Below, piece after piece: positions 1 through 7,607 of a stretch of DNA of 13,022 bases. Source of the DNA: Zymomonas sp. (GTDB lineage Bacteria > Pseudomonadota > Alphaproteobacteria > Sphingomonadales > Sphingomonadaceae). The stretch lies in contig NZ_JAIWON010000087.1 of NCBI RefSeq assembly GCF_020216885.1, positions 1 through 13,022 of the forward strand. Direction: 5' to 3'. The notes beneath the pieces were generated by a model. It was not told the origin of the DNA. It ran no database searches and worked only from the letters and a program-made list of their open reading frames with translations. How positions within the stretch are numbered: position 1 is the stretch's first letter; the number at the start of each line of letters is the position of its first letter. The position numbers and the translations under genes were made by a program.

Positions 1-1663
1 CATCGACCACCCCTACAACGGTTAATCTTGGGAAATGATATCCCTTGGTTATCAGCTGGGTGCCAATGATTATGTCTATGGCACCTTGATCCATTTTCTC
101 AACAAATTCGGCGGCTTGTTTGGGGGTTGCTAATGTATCTGATGTAATGGTTTCAATGCGGGCTTCTGGGAAAAGCAAAGCTGCTTCTTCTGCGATTCTT
201 TCGACTCCGGGGCCACAAGCGACAAGGCTATCGGCTGTTTGGCATTCGGGGCATTTATCTGGGACAGGCATCGTAAAACCGCAATGATGACAAATCATTT
301 GTCCTAATTGACGATGCTCAACCATCCATGCGGTGCAATGGGGACATTTTATACGATGACCGCAATGCCGACACAGGGTGAGAGGGGCGTAGCCCCTTCG
401 ATTAAGAAAAAGCAGGCCTTGCTCATGGCGTTCTATTGCGCCAGTCAACGCCTTCACCAATGGCGGGGCTAACCACCGACCTTTAGCTAGGGCCTGTTCG
501 GCCATGTTGATCACATGAATAGTCGGTAACCCTGCTGATCCATGGCGTTCTGCTAATCGTATTTCTTTATAATTCCCCAAACGCACCTGCATAACGCTTT
601 CAATTGCAGGTGTTGCGGTTGCTAAGATAACAGGAATATTCTCGAATTTGGCACGCATGACTGCGACATCTCGCGCTTGATAACAAACCCCATCTTCCTG
701 TTTGAAACTGGTTTCATGCGCTTCATCAACAATAATGAGACCTATTGCCTTAAACGGTAAAAACAAGGCTGATCGCGCGCCAATAACCACTTTGGCTTGG
801 CCTGTTATAATCGCTTGCCAATTTTTTCTGCGGCGCGCTTGCGATAAATCAGAATGCCAAACAACAGGCTCACAGCCAAAACGCGCTTGAAAGCGTTTTA
901 AAAAAGGCTCTGTCAAAGCAATTTCAGGTAACAATATCAGAGATTGTTTACCGTCACGCAAAGTCTGGGCAATCGCCTCAAAATAGACTTCGGTTTTTCC
1001 TGATCCAGTCACGCCATCCAATAAAAAAGTTTCAAAGCTCTTTTCCGCTATGGATTTTTTTAAGATTTCAGCTGCTTTTTTTTGTGTCTCTGAAAGAATG
1101 GGGGCATTAAAATCAGGATCGGGTAGCGATAAAGCTATCTCTAAGGGTGTTTTTTGTTCTGTTATCAAACCCGTTTTGATCAAAGCGCGAATAACGGCGG
1201 GTGATACTTCTGCCTTTTCTGCCAGTTCACGGACAGAGCCTTTTTCCCCTGAAAGTTTTTCTAAAGCCTTTTGTCTTAAAGGCGTTAATTTAAGCCATTC
1301 TCTTTTGGGGACATAATAATTCTTGATTTCCCTGCTTTCTATCGTTGCAGGTGAAAAAGGGATTCCCATACGAAGAACGGCACCCAAGGGTGCCATATAG
1401 TATGAGGAAACCCACTGGATAAATTTCCGATAAAAATGACTCGCTTCAGGCAAATCATAGATCTTGCTCACCGGACGTAGTCGGTTATCTGCGATCTTTA
1501 CCTGACTTGAAACGTCCTCTTCCCACAGCATCCCTAATATTTGTCTGGGACCCAAGGGGATGCTGACAATCTGACCCGCGGCAACAGCTTGTTCTTCTGG
1601 CAAGCTATAGGTCAAAATCCCCAAAGAAGGATTGGTGGTCAAAACAGGGATGCGGCGTTTCAC
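1..1663 (-). CDS. priA: Primosomal protein N' (replication restart helicase PriA), C-terminus cut by window edge
   Basis: PriA is a 3'-5' superfamily 2 DNA helicase that recognises stalled forks and reloads the replisome. Translating the minus strand from GTG at 1663 gives 554 codons without a stop. Seen in order: an N-terminal DNA-binding region beginning VKRRIPVLTTNPSLGILTYS; Walker A GVTGSGKTE; the DEAH-type Walker B segment IIVDEAHETSFKQ; motif III ATATPA; and the zinc-binding insert with eight cysteines in four CxxC pairs (CRHC, CPHC, CHHC, CPEC). The frame leaves the window after TQLITKGYHFPRLTVVGVVD, in the motif V region. The family is usually about 730 residues, so roughly the last quarter is missing. 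An in-frame TAA lies five codons before the GTG, with no ATG or TTG between, which supports the GTG start; its ribosome site is weak. Identity is very secure. Confidence 0.96.
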   Translation of the reverse strand, partial: MKRRIPVLTTNPSLGILTYSLPEEQAVAAGQIVSIPLGPRQILGMLWEEDVSSQVKIADNRLRPVSKIYDLPEASHFYRKFIQWVSSYYMAPLGAVLRMGIPFSPATIESREIKNYYVPKREWLKLTPLRQKALEKLSGEKGSVRELAEKAEVSPAVIRALIKTGLITEQKTPLEIALSLPDPDFNAPILSETQKKAAEILKKSIAEKSFETFLLDGVTGSGKTEVYFEAIAQTLRDGKQSLILLPEIALTEPFLKRFQARFGCEPVVWHSDLSQARRRKNWQAIITGQAKVVIGARSALFLPFKAIGLIIVDEAHETSFKQEDGVCYQARDVAVMRAKFENIPVILATATPAIESVMQVRLGNYKEIRLAERHGSAGLPTIHVINMAEQALAKGRWLAPPLVKALTGAIERHEQGLLFLNRRGYAPLTLCRHCGHRIKCPHCTAWMVEHRQLGQMICHHCGFTMPVPDKCPECQTADSLVACGPGVERIAEEAALLFPEARIETITSDTLATPKQAAEFVEKMDQGAIDIIIGTQLITKGYHFPRLTVVGVVD

Positions 1664-1746
1664 GTAAATTTGATCCGCTTAATAAAGAAAAGAGCATTTA
1701 TATCTTTATGGCCACTCGATGCAAAAGCTTCAATCTTTATAGCAGA

Positions 1747-1770
1747 TAGGCAGGCGTTCTTGCCTGCCTA
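1747..1770 (-). terminator. Hairpin between the Gly-rich gene and priA, likely terminator
   Basis: A perfect 9-bp inverted repeat (TAGGCAGGC / GCCTGCCTA) surrounds a 6-nt loop. It starts about 20 nt after the stop of the minus-strand gene at 1790-2206 and lies upstream of priA. No clear U-tract follows on either strand, so it may be a weak terminator, a processing or stability hairpin, or a Rho-assisted site. Confidence 0.45.
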
Positions 1771-1789
1771 ACAGCCCTATTCCGATATC

Positions 1790-2206
1790 CTAGTAACATG
1801 CCCTCATTGAGACATAATCTCCAATATACGGGTCCCATTGCATACGGGTGTTACAATTGGCGTAGCCGCCGCCATAATAGCCAGAGTAACCGCCGTAATA
1901 GCCGCCACCATCATAATATCCCCGATTATAGGAGCCATTTGCAATAATCGCTCCCGTCATAAGGCCAAGCGCTCCCATACCAAAGGCTGCACCGGGGCCC
2001 CAACCACCACCACCGCGATGATGATGTCTCGGGCCGTCCCATCCCCCGGGGCCGCCACCCCAACCACCGGGTCCTGGGCCACCACCCCAACCTCCAGGTC
2101 CTCCTGGGCCGCCATGATGATGCGCTAAAGCTGGGGTCACAACGGTCGCTGTCAATGAGGAAGCAGCAATGGCTGCTACAAGTAATCGCAAGATATTTTT
2201 AAACAT
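1790..2206 (-). CDS. Exported Gly/His/Tyr-rich protein, BA14K-like C-terminus
   Basis: A 138-residue protein of unproven function. The N-terminus (residues 1-28) is a clear Sec signal peptide: FKNILR, a long Ala/Leu/Val core, then TPALA before HHHGG. The mature part has Gly-Pro-Trp repeats (about 33-58), a second histidine cluster (RHHHRGG), a short Gly/Ala-rich hydrophobic stretch (about 72-90, GMGALGLMTGAIIANG) that could insert in or associate with a membrane, a Tyr-Gly segment (about 93-115), and a C-terminal NC...MQWDPYIGDYVSMRAC block with two cysteines. That last block resembles the end of BA14K-like alphaproteobacterial proteins; this is recall, not a search. The ribosome site GAGG lies 5 nt before the ATG. 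The histidine clusters could bind metal. It stands alone between a hairpin and a divergent promoter region. Confidence 0.8.
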   Translation of the reverse strand: MFKNILRLLVAAIAASSLTATVVTPALAHHHGGPGGPGGWGGGPGPGGWGGGPGGWDGPRHHHRGGGGWGPGAAFGMGALGLMTGAIIANGSYNRGYYDGGGYYGGYSGYYGGGYANCNTRMQWDPYIGDYVSMRACY

Positions 2207-2253
2207 TACTGCCTCTTTTCCGGAACAGAATCCGATAACTGAACAAAGACCAG

Positions 2254-2279
2254 AATGGCATAATCACGAGCTTTGTTCC
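2254..2279 (-). promoter_or_regulatory. Possible EcfG-type stress promoter for the Gly-rich gene
   Basis: On the minus strand GGAAC is followed after 17 nt by CATT, one base from the GGAAC...CGTT pattern of alphaproteobacterial general-stress sigma factors. The -10-like element is about 48 nt before the ATG at 2206. Two further GGAAC/GTTCC copies lie at 2222-2226 and 2324-2328, so one match may be chance. No good housekeeping promoter was seen for this gene. Confidence 0.22.
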
Positions 2280-2289
2280 GATTGCAAAC

Positions 2290-2304
2290 ACTATATAATA
2301 TAGT
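2290..2304. repeat. 15-nt AT-rich palindrome in the divergent intergenic region
   Basis: ACTATAT-A-ATATAGT is a perfect 7-bp inverted repeat around one central base. It lies in the 276-nt gap between the divergent Gly-rich and thioredoxin-like genes and contains TATAAT on the plus strand, with only a weak TTGTTC 15 nt upstream. It could be an operator overlapping a promoter. The rest of the gap (2305-2470) is AT-rich and shows no convincing element besides the ribosome site of the next gene. Confidence 0.35.
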
Positions 2305-2482
2305 ATGTGAATGGGCTTAGAATGTTCCGTTCATTCATAATTCAACTAAAAATATCTCTTTTTAAAGCTTTTGATGTATTTTAACCTTTTTGCTTTCTTC
2401 CCTTTTACAAGAGGCTTGTTTTTAATATTTTTTATTATAACCTCAGGTAATATTATCCGCTTTTGGCTTGAGGTGTTGCGAT

Positions 2483-2992
2483 ATGCGTCGTCTGATTCCC
2501 GTATCCTTGCTTATGTTCATGGCCTTTTCTCCAGCCAATGCGGTGCCAGCACCCAAGATCGCTATCTCCAATTTTGATCAACTGGCGCATCCCTTGCCTA
2601 TGCCTTACAATGAGCGGGCACATGCTGAAAAAGCCGTTGCTGACGCTCGAGCCAAAGCCAAAAAAGCCAACAAGCTCCTTTTAATTGATCTTGGCGGCAA
2701 TTGGTGTCCTGACTGCCGAATCTTGGGCGGCATGTTCGATCAGCCGGATTTAAAACGGTTTATGGATAAACATTATGAAATCGTTACGGTTGATGTAGGA
2801 CGCTTCGATAAAAATCTGTCTATCCCCGCGCATTACGGTCTAAATGATCGTTTGAAAGGCGCTCCGACCTTACTAGTTGTTGATCCCAAAACAGACAAAT
2901 TATTGAACCTGGGGCATGTCACGGCTCTGGCTGATGCCCGCTCTATGACGCCCCAGGCTATTGCCGACTGGCTGGCACAGTGGGTTCGCTAA
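2483..2992 (+). CDS. Exported thioredoxin-family protein with WCPDC active site
   Basis: A 169-residue periplasmic thiol-disulfide protein. Residues 1-20 form a signal peptide ending SPANA before VPAP. The thioredoxin fold follows: strand KLLLIDLGG, the redox site W74-C-P-D-C78, a helix, a second strand YEIVTVDVG, and the conserved cis-proline segment KGAPTLLVVDP (Pro128). The start is the ATG at 2483, not the in-frame TTG at 2468, because GAGG lies about 9 nt upstream and only this start puts the signal peptide at the N-terminus. WCPDC is a variant of the common WCGPC and is found in thioredoxin-like proteins with protein-repair or disulfide-handling roles; the partner is unknown. The stop overlaps the stop of convergent bioA by 2 nt (genes overlap by 4 nt), with no terminator between. 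Confidence 0.85.
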   Translation: MRRLIPVSLLMFMAFSPANAVPAPKIAISNFDQLAHPLPMPYNERAHAEKAVADARAKAKKANKLLLIDLGGNWCPDCRILGGMFDQPDLKRFMDKHYEIVTVDVGRFDKNLSIPAHYGLNDRLKGAPTLLVVDPKTDKLLNLGHVTALADARSMTPQAIADWLAQWVR

Positions 2993-4254
2993 ATAGCTTG
3001 TGACAGCACATTGTAGATGGCTGCGGTTAGGCTCCGTAATTCTTTAGGTGTAATCGTAAAGGCTGGTGTCAGATAAACGATATTTCTGAAGGGGCGTATC
3101 CAAACATTTTGCTCCAATAATTGGCTTTTCAGCTTATTCATATCGTTTATCTTTTCCAACTCGACAACACCTACCGCCCCCATCACTCTGACATCCTTGA
3201 CGCTAGGCAACGCCCGACAAGGGGCTAATTCGTCAGTCATCTGTTGTGAAATTTGGGCGACTTGCTCCAACCTGTTTTCTTGTTCAAACAAGTCCAAAGA
3301 GGCCAAAGCACAGGCACAAGCGAGGGGATTTGCCATAAAGGTTGGGCCATGCATTAACGCATGAATGGGATTATCCGACAGAAAACTATTAAAAATAGAA
3401 GTCGTCGCAACGGTTGCTGCCAAAGCCATCGTCCCCCCCGTCAAAGCCTTGGAAAGCGTTATTATATCTGGTGCGACATTTGCCTGTTCAAAGGCAAATA
3501 GGCTACCCGTTCTTCCAAAGCCGGTGAAAATTTCGTCAAAGATCAGAAGAAGATTATATTTGTCGGCAAAGTAACGCAGACGCTTTAAAACCTCTGGAGA
3601 ATGGAACAGCATTCCTCCCGCACCTTGTATCAAAGGTTCAGTAATAATCGCTGCAATTTCGGTATGATGCTGTTCCAGAAAAAGATCAAAGCGCGCTATG
3701 CTCTCTTCGTCTCTTGGTAAATCAACAATGTAATGCTCTGGCAAAATCCCCGTGAAGAGACTGTGCATCCCTTCTTCTGGATCACAGATCGCCATGGTCG
3801 CCATGGTGTCCCCATGATAGCCCCCTCTAAAAGCTAATAGCTTCTTCCGTTTAGTGTCGCCTTTATTCAGCCAATATTGCATAGCCATTTTTAAGGCGAC
3901 CTCGACCGCTACTGATCCAGAGTCACTAAAGAAAACGTGATTGAGATCATCTGGCAAAATTTTCGCTAGGCGGCTTGCCAATCGCAAAGCAGGCTCATGG
4001 ACAATCCCGCCAAACATAATATGAGGCATTTCTCGAAGCTGTTCTTCAGCTTTTTTATAAATATAAGGATGATTATAGCCGTGACAGGCGGTCCACCATG
4101 ATGCGATACCGTCTATCAGCTCTCGTCCGTCGGCTAAATAAATACGGCTTTCTTTTGTTGCTATAGCTGGAATTGGTGCAGTCATTGTCTGCATTTGCGT
4201 ATAAGGTAACCAAATGTGAGAAAGACCGTCTTTCAACCAATTGGGATTATTCAT
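2989..4254 (-). CDS. bioA: Adenosylmethionine-8-amino-7-oxononanoate aminotransferase (DAPA synthase)
   Basis: BioA is a PLP class III aminotransferase that converts KAPA to DAPA, unusually using S-adenosylmethionine as amino donor. The 421-residue protein matches the family length. Visible: substrate-pocket WLPYTQM (Tyr18), DGIASWWTACHGYNHP (48-63), FFSDSGSVAVE (108-118), GGYHGDT (144-150), the cofactor segment FDEIFTGFGRTG (239-250) and the Schiff-base lysine K269 in LSKALTGG, and HGPTFMANPLACA near 302-314. The frame is open 39 codons further upstream, but ATG 4254 is preferred: AAGG lies 8 nt before it, it starts where E. coli BioA starts, and the longer form would run through the divergent promoter and into bioF. 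It is divergent from bioF across 66 nt, sharing a candidate BioR box. Confidence 0.96.
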   Translation of the reverse strand: MNNPNWLKDGLSHIWLPYTQMQTMTAPIPAIATKESRIYLADGRELIDGIASWWTACHGYNHPYIYKKAEEQLREMPHIMFGGIVHEPALRLASRLAKILPDDLNHVFFSDSGSVAVEVALKMAMQYWLNKGDTKRKKLLAFRGGYHGDTMATMAICDPEEGMHSLFTGILPEHYIVDLPRDEESIARFDLFLEQHHTEIAAIITEPLIQGAGGMLFHSPEVLKRLRYFADKYNLLLIFDEIFTGFGRTGSLFAFEQANVAPDIITLSKALTGGTMALAATVATTSIFNSFLSDNPIHALMHGPTFMANPLACACALASLDLFEQENRLEQVAQISQQMTDELAPCRALPSVKDVRVMGAVGVVELEKINDMNKLKSQLLEQNVWIRPFRNIVYLTPAFTITPKELRSLTAAIYNVLSQAI

Positions 4255-4276
4255 TGTCACGACCTTAGCTAAGATT

Positions 4277-4286
4277 TTATCTATAG
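4277..4286. promoter_or_regulatory. Candidate BioR operator between bioA and bioF
   Basis: TTATCTATAG matches the alphaproteobacterial BioR consensus TTATMKATAA at nine of ten positions. It sits in the 66-nt gap between the two divergent bio start codons, 22 nt from the bioA ATG and 34 nt from the bioF ATG. A plus-strand TTGTCA at 4254-4259 with TATCTA 18 nt later is a possible bioF promoter, whose -10 would overlap the box. No BirA-type operator (TTGTAAACC with its distant inverted partner) is visible. A 10-mer with one mismatch is weak evidence by itself; its position is what makes it credible. Confidence 0.5.
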
Positions 4287-4320
4287 AATGGTAATAGGGC
4301 GGCTTGATTGGAATATTGTT

Positions 4321-5529
4321 ATGACGTGTTTTGACCATCATTTTCATCAAGCCCTTATTGGTCTTGATCAAAAAAAGTTAAGACGGACGATATCTGGTAT
4401 CAAGCCAGAAGAAGGCGCAATAATTAGCGCTCTTTCTGATAATCAGCTTTTATGCGATTTTTCTTCTAATGATTACCTTGGTCTTTCTTCCCACCCTCTT
4501 CTAAAAGAACGATCCCAGTTATGGTCAGACCAATTCGGGGTTGGCTCTCGGGCTTCGCGTCTGGTTTCTGGAACGCTATCGATACATCTTGAAGTCGAAA
4601 AAAAAGTGGCTCTTTTAAAAGGCAAGGAAGCTGCTTTACTCTTTCCATCTGGCTGGCAAGCTAATGCTTCAGTTTTACCCGCCTTATTTCGACTCTCGCT
4701 TGAACAAACGGGTCATAAGGCTCTTGTTTTTACGGACAAGCTAAATCATGCAAGTATCCATCTTGGATGCTCCGCTGCCGGTATTAAGCAAATCCGATTT
4801 CGCCATAACGATTTGCTTCATTTAGAACAGCTTCTAGAAAAACAAAAACAGGTAAATGGACTCCGCTTTATTATAACCGAAAGCGTTTTTAGTATGGATG
4901 GCGATCAGGCAGACATCGGAACGCTTCGTCAAATCGCTGATAAATATAATGCCTTTCTATATGTGGATGAGGCCCATGCAACAGGCGTTCTCGGAGAAAA
5001 TGGCAGAGGGCTTGCTGGGGGCGCTAAGGGGGCTGATTTGGTTATGGGAACCTTTAGTAAAGCGTTAGGGTGCTTTGGAGCTTATATTGCAGGATCCACG
5101 TTGCTTTGTGATTGGCTTGTGAATAGCTGTTCTGGATTTATTTATAGCACAGCTATACCGCCATCAATGATTGGGGCAATGGATGCGGCTTTGGATATTC
5201 TTCCGACTTTGTCAAAAGAACGCCAACAACTTACTGAAAGATCGGATCATATCCGAAAAGAATTCCAATCTATGGGGTTAGATACTGGCTTATCTTCTAC
5301 CCATATTATTCCTGTTGTGATCGGTAATAATGAAGCCACTTTGTTGGCTGCGCAAAAATTAAAAGACAAGGGTATTCTTGCTATTGCAATCCGTCCTCCA
5401 ACTGTGCCGCTTCATGCTGGACGTCTTCGCTTCGCTTTAACCTCTCTTCATAACGACGCCATGCTAGAACATCTGAGTCGTGTTATGAAAAAATTAGCAG
5501 CTGAAATACACAAAGGATCTTCGGTATGA
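4321..5529 (+). CDS. bioF: 8-amino-7-oxononanoate synthase (KAPA synthase)
   Basis: BioF is a PLP alpha-oxoamine synthase that condenses pimeloyl-ACP (or -CoA) with L-alanine, releasing CO2, to give KAPA. The 402-residue protein is near family length. Visible: DFSSNDYLGL (46-55), SRASRLVSGTLSIHLEVE, LLFPSGWQAN (107-115), FTDKLNHASIHLG (137-149), TESVFSMDGD (187-195), DEAHATGVLG with D216 and H219, and the PLP lysine K247 in TFSKALG. The ATG at 4321 is chosen over the in-frame ATG at 4288 because GGA lies 8 nt upstream, the protein then begins where relatives begin, and the earlier start would sit next to the operator. It heads the plus-strand operon and its stop overlaps the next start as ATGA. 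Confidence 0.96.
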   Translation: MTCFDHHFHQALIGLDQKKLRRTISGIKPEEGAIISALSDNQLLCDFSSNDYLGLSSHPLLKERSQLWSDQFGVGSRASRLVSGTLSIHLEVEKKVALLKGKEAALLFPSGWQANASVLPALFRLSLEQTGHKALVFTDKLNHASIHLGCSAAGIKQIRFRHNDLLHLEQLLEKQKQVNGLRFIITESVFSMDGDQADIGTLRQIADKYNAFLYVDEAHATGVLGENGRGLAGGAKGADLVMGTFSKALGCFGAYIAGSTLLCDWLVNSCSGFIYSTAIPPSMIGAMDAALDILPTLSKERQQLTERSDHIRKEFQSMGLDTGLSSTHIIPVVIGNNEATLLAAQKLKDKGILAIAIRPPTVPLHAGRLRFALTSLHNDAMLEHLSRVMKKLAAEIHKGSSV

Positions 5530-6173
5530 AAATCCCTCGCTTTCTCTTTGTGCATGGATGGGGATTCGATCGAAATTTTTGGGAACCTGTGCGGCAGGCT
5601 ATGGGGCAGCATAACGGCGATAGCCTTGATTTTGGCTATTTTGGCCAGTCCAAGTTAGAGTATGATTGGTCGCAGCCTTTTATCGCCGTAGGGCATTCCC
5701 TTGGCTTCCTTTGGTTATTACAGCAACCTCTTGCCGCTTGTATTAAATTGATTTCGATTAATGGATTTTCCCGTTTTTTTGCTGATCCTGACTGGCCTTT
5801 TGGAGTGCCTCAAAGAGTGACCAAGCGGATGCAGCTAGCACTTCATAGAGATGCAAAAAAAACAGTTGATCAATTTTATAAGACTTTAGGATTCTTTAAT
5901 ATCTCAGAAAAACGATATGATCTCGCTGCTTTGGATAATGGTTTGGAATTTTTGATGACGCAAGACAATCGCCGTATTGCAAAGAAACAGGCGCATAAAA
6001 TAGCCATTATGGCCAGCGATCAAGATCCCATCGTCCCAGTTTCTTTGACTAAAGCTTGTTTCCTAACATCTACGCCTATTCGTTGGAATAAAAACGGCGG
6101 CCATTTACTCCCGATTACAGACCCCAATTTCTGCGCTAATTTTATTCGTGATGTAGTGAAATGTATAAAATGA
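5526..6173 (+). CDS. bioH: Short BioH-like pimeloyl-ACP methyl ester carboxylesterase
   Basis: An alpha/beta hydrolase of 215 residues. The inferred role is to cleave the methyl ester of pimeloyl-ACP methyl ester, which ends chain elongation and gives BioF its substrate. Visible: VHGWG (9-13), the nucleophile elbow G56-H-S58-L-G60, the acid in DQDPIVP (D167, aligned with BioH Asp207), and His193 in GGHLLP. Similarity to E. coli BioH extends outside the triad: the cap segment with DPDWP matches DEWP, and LDNGLEFLMTQDNR matches LNGGLEILKTVDLR. It is about 40 residues shorter than E. coli BioH, mostly between the HGWG loop and the nucleophile and in the cap, so it has BioG-like length but the GxSxG elbow of BioH. 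AAAGGA lies 8 nt before the ATG. Position between bioF and bioC supports the gatekeeper role; the exact subfamily name is less sure. Confidence 0.82.
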   Translation: MKIPRFLFVHGWGFDRNFWEPVRQAMGQHNGDSLDFGYFGQSKLEYDWSQPFIAVGHSLGFLWLLQQPLAACIKLISINGFSRFFADPDWPFGVPQRVTKRMQLALHRDAKKTVDQFYKTLGFFNISEKRYDLAALDNGLEFLMTQDNRRIAKKQAHKIAIMASDQDPIVPVSLTKACFLTSTPIRWNKNGGHLLPITDPNFCANFIRDVVKCIK

Positions 6174-7597
6174 AGGATAAGTCGCGAAAAAATCAAATTA
6201 TAGAGCGCTTTGGAAAGGCAAGCGCTTACGATCAAGCTGCATTTGTCCAAAAAATTGTTGCTAAAAAATTAGCTGAGAAAATCAAATTAACTTTCCCGAA
6301 TTCTACATTTTTACCAATTAAAATATTAGAATTTGGTTGTGGAACTGGCTTTTTGACAGAAGAACTTACTCGTCTTTTCCCAAAGGCTGAGATTACTGTC
6401 TCAGATATTTCTCCTGCGATGCTAGCACGAGCAAAAATAAAATTTGATCCTCTTAGTAATGCTCTCAATTTTCAAGTGTTAGATGGCGAAAATCTTCCCC
6501 AATATCCTTTCTATGACTTGATTTGTTCCAGCCTTAGTTTGCAGTGGTTTACTGATAGACAGAAAGGGCTACGCCGTCTTATTGAGCAGCTTAACCCCGA
6601 TGGTCAGTTGTGGGTTTCAACTTTATGCGAAAATAGCTTTCATGAGTGGCGACAGCTATACCATCAGCGAAGCTTGCTTTGTCCTATAATGGAATGTTCT
6701 TCAATAAGTGAGCTTCAATCCGATTGGCCCGCTTCAGGGCAGGGCGAATGGACATCTGAAAAAATTATCGACTATCCTCAAAGTGGATTTACCTTCCTTC
6801 GCCATTTTAAAAAAATAGGAGCCTCTCTACCGCAGGAGACTATCCCCCCATTATCTGTATCTAAATTGAGGACTCTTTTAAAACTATTTGATCAGGGAGA
6901 GAAAAAGATTACCTATCATGTAGGCTATGGCTCTTTTCGAAAATCATCAAGAAAAGGTGTCTTTGTAACGGGCACAGATACCGGTATTGGAAAAACATTA
7001 ACAGCAGCATGCCTTGTTAAGGCTTGGAAATCTTTTTACTGGAAGCCATTTCAGACAGGTTTATCGGAAGAAGAGGGTGATAGTGTAGTCGTTAAACGAT
7101 TGGCTAAAATCTCTGATGATCAATTAATTCCCTCGGCCGTTACTTTGGCCGCGCCATTATCACCTGAAGCTGCCGCAAAACAAGAAAATCGCATTATAAC
7201 AAAACATGATATTCGTTTGCCTTCCTTAAAGGATAACGAAATTTTAGTGATTGAAGGTGCTGGTGGTTTGATGGTGCCCATCTCACCCGATAAAATGATG
7301 ATTGACTTTATTCAGGATTGTCAATTGCCTGTTATTTTGGTGGCCAAAAGCGGGTTAGGAACAATTAACCATACACTTCTTAGTTTGGAAGCACTCCGTT
7401 CTCGGAAAATTCCGATAGCAGGTGTCATTTTAAGCGGTACCGAAAATCAAGAAAACAGACAGGCTATCGAAAAATATGGTAAAGTCTCTATCCTAGCAGA
7501 AATACCATGCCTAGATCAGGTTAATCCTGAGCGGATCGAGACGGTTGCGCGTAACATCCCTGCTTTTGATACCATTCATCCAAGTATAGATTGCTGA
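6170..7597 (+). CDS. bioCD: Fused malonyl-ACP O-methyltransferase / dethiobiotin synthetase (BioC-BioD)
   Basis: One 475-codon frame encodes two biotin enzymes. Residues 1-258 are BioC, an S-adenosylmethionine methyltransferase that caps malonyl-ACP: N-terminal RFGKASAYDQAA, SAM motif EFGCGTG (54-60), SDISPAMLARA, SSLSLQWF, and the BioC-specific end LRHFKKIGAS ... KITYHVGYG. Residues 262-475 are BioD, which uses ATP and CO2 to close the ureido ring of dethiobiotin: P-loop GTDTGIGKT (268-276), KPFQTG (292-297), EGAGGLMVP (362-370), ILVAKSGLGTINH. The linker is only about six residues (RKSSRK), with no in-frame ATG or GTG at the junction and no stop. ATG 6170 overlaps the esterase stop as ATGA and is preferred over ATG 6161, though neither has a strong ribosome site. 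Both domains have their catalytic motifs. Confidence 0.94.
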   Translation: MKDKSRKNQIIERFGKASAYDQAAFVQKIVAKKLAEKIKLTFPNSTFLPIKILEFGCGTGFLTEELTRLFPKAEITVSDISPAMLARAKIKFDPLSNALNFQVLDGENLPQYPFYDLICSSLSLQWFTDRQKGLRRLIEQLNPDGQLWVSTLCENSFHEWRQLYHQRSLLCPIMECSSISELQSDWPASGQGEWTSEKIIDYPQSGFTFLRHFKKIGASLPQETIPPLSVSKLRTLLKLFDQGEKKITYHVGYGSFRKSSRKGVFVTGTDTGIGKTLTAACLVKAWKSFYWKPFQTGLSEEEGDSVVVKRLAKISDDQLIPSAVTLAAPLSPEAAAKQENRIITKHDIRLPSLKDNEILVIEGAGGLMVPISPDKMMIDFIQDCQLPVILVAKSGLGTINHTLLSLEALRSRKIPIAGVILSGTENQENRQAIEKYGKVSILAEIPCLDQVNPERIETVARNIPAFDTIHPSIDC

Positions 7598-7607
7598 AAA
7601 CTGTCTA

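Noticed and set aside
1838..2128. Plus-strand ORF opposite the Gly-rich gene
   Set aside because: It is the antisense shadow of a repetitive GC-rich coding region and shows no recognisable protein features.
2468..2482. TTG as start of the thioredoxin-like gene
   Set aside because: The TTG overlaps the GAGG ribosome site of ATG 2483, and only the ATG places the signal peptide at the N-terminus.
2371..2577. Hydrophobic 68-codon plus-strand ORF (MMYFNLFAFF...)
   Set aside because: The hydrophobic run comes from T-rich intergenic DNA and the frame then overlaps the thioredoxin-like gene out of frame; no ribosome site.
4288..4320. 11-codon N-terminal extension of bioF
   Set aside because: It has no ribosome site, lies beside the candidate operator, and the family start fits ATG 4321.
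4255..4371. 39-codon N-terminal extension of bioA
   Set aside because: It would cross the divergent promoter region and the start of bioF, and has no counterpart in known BioA; ATG 4254 has a good ribosome site.
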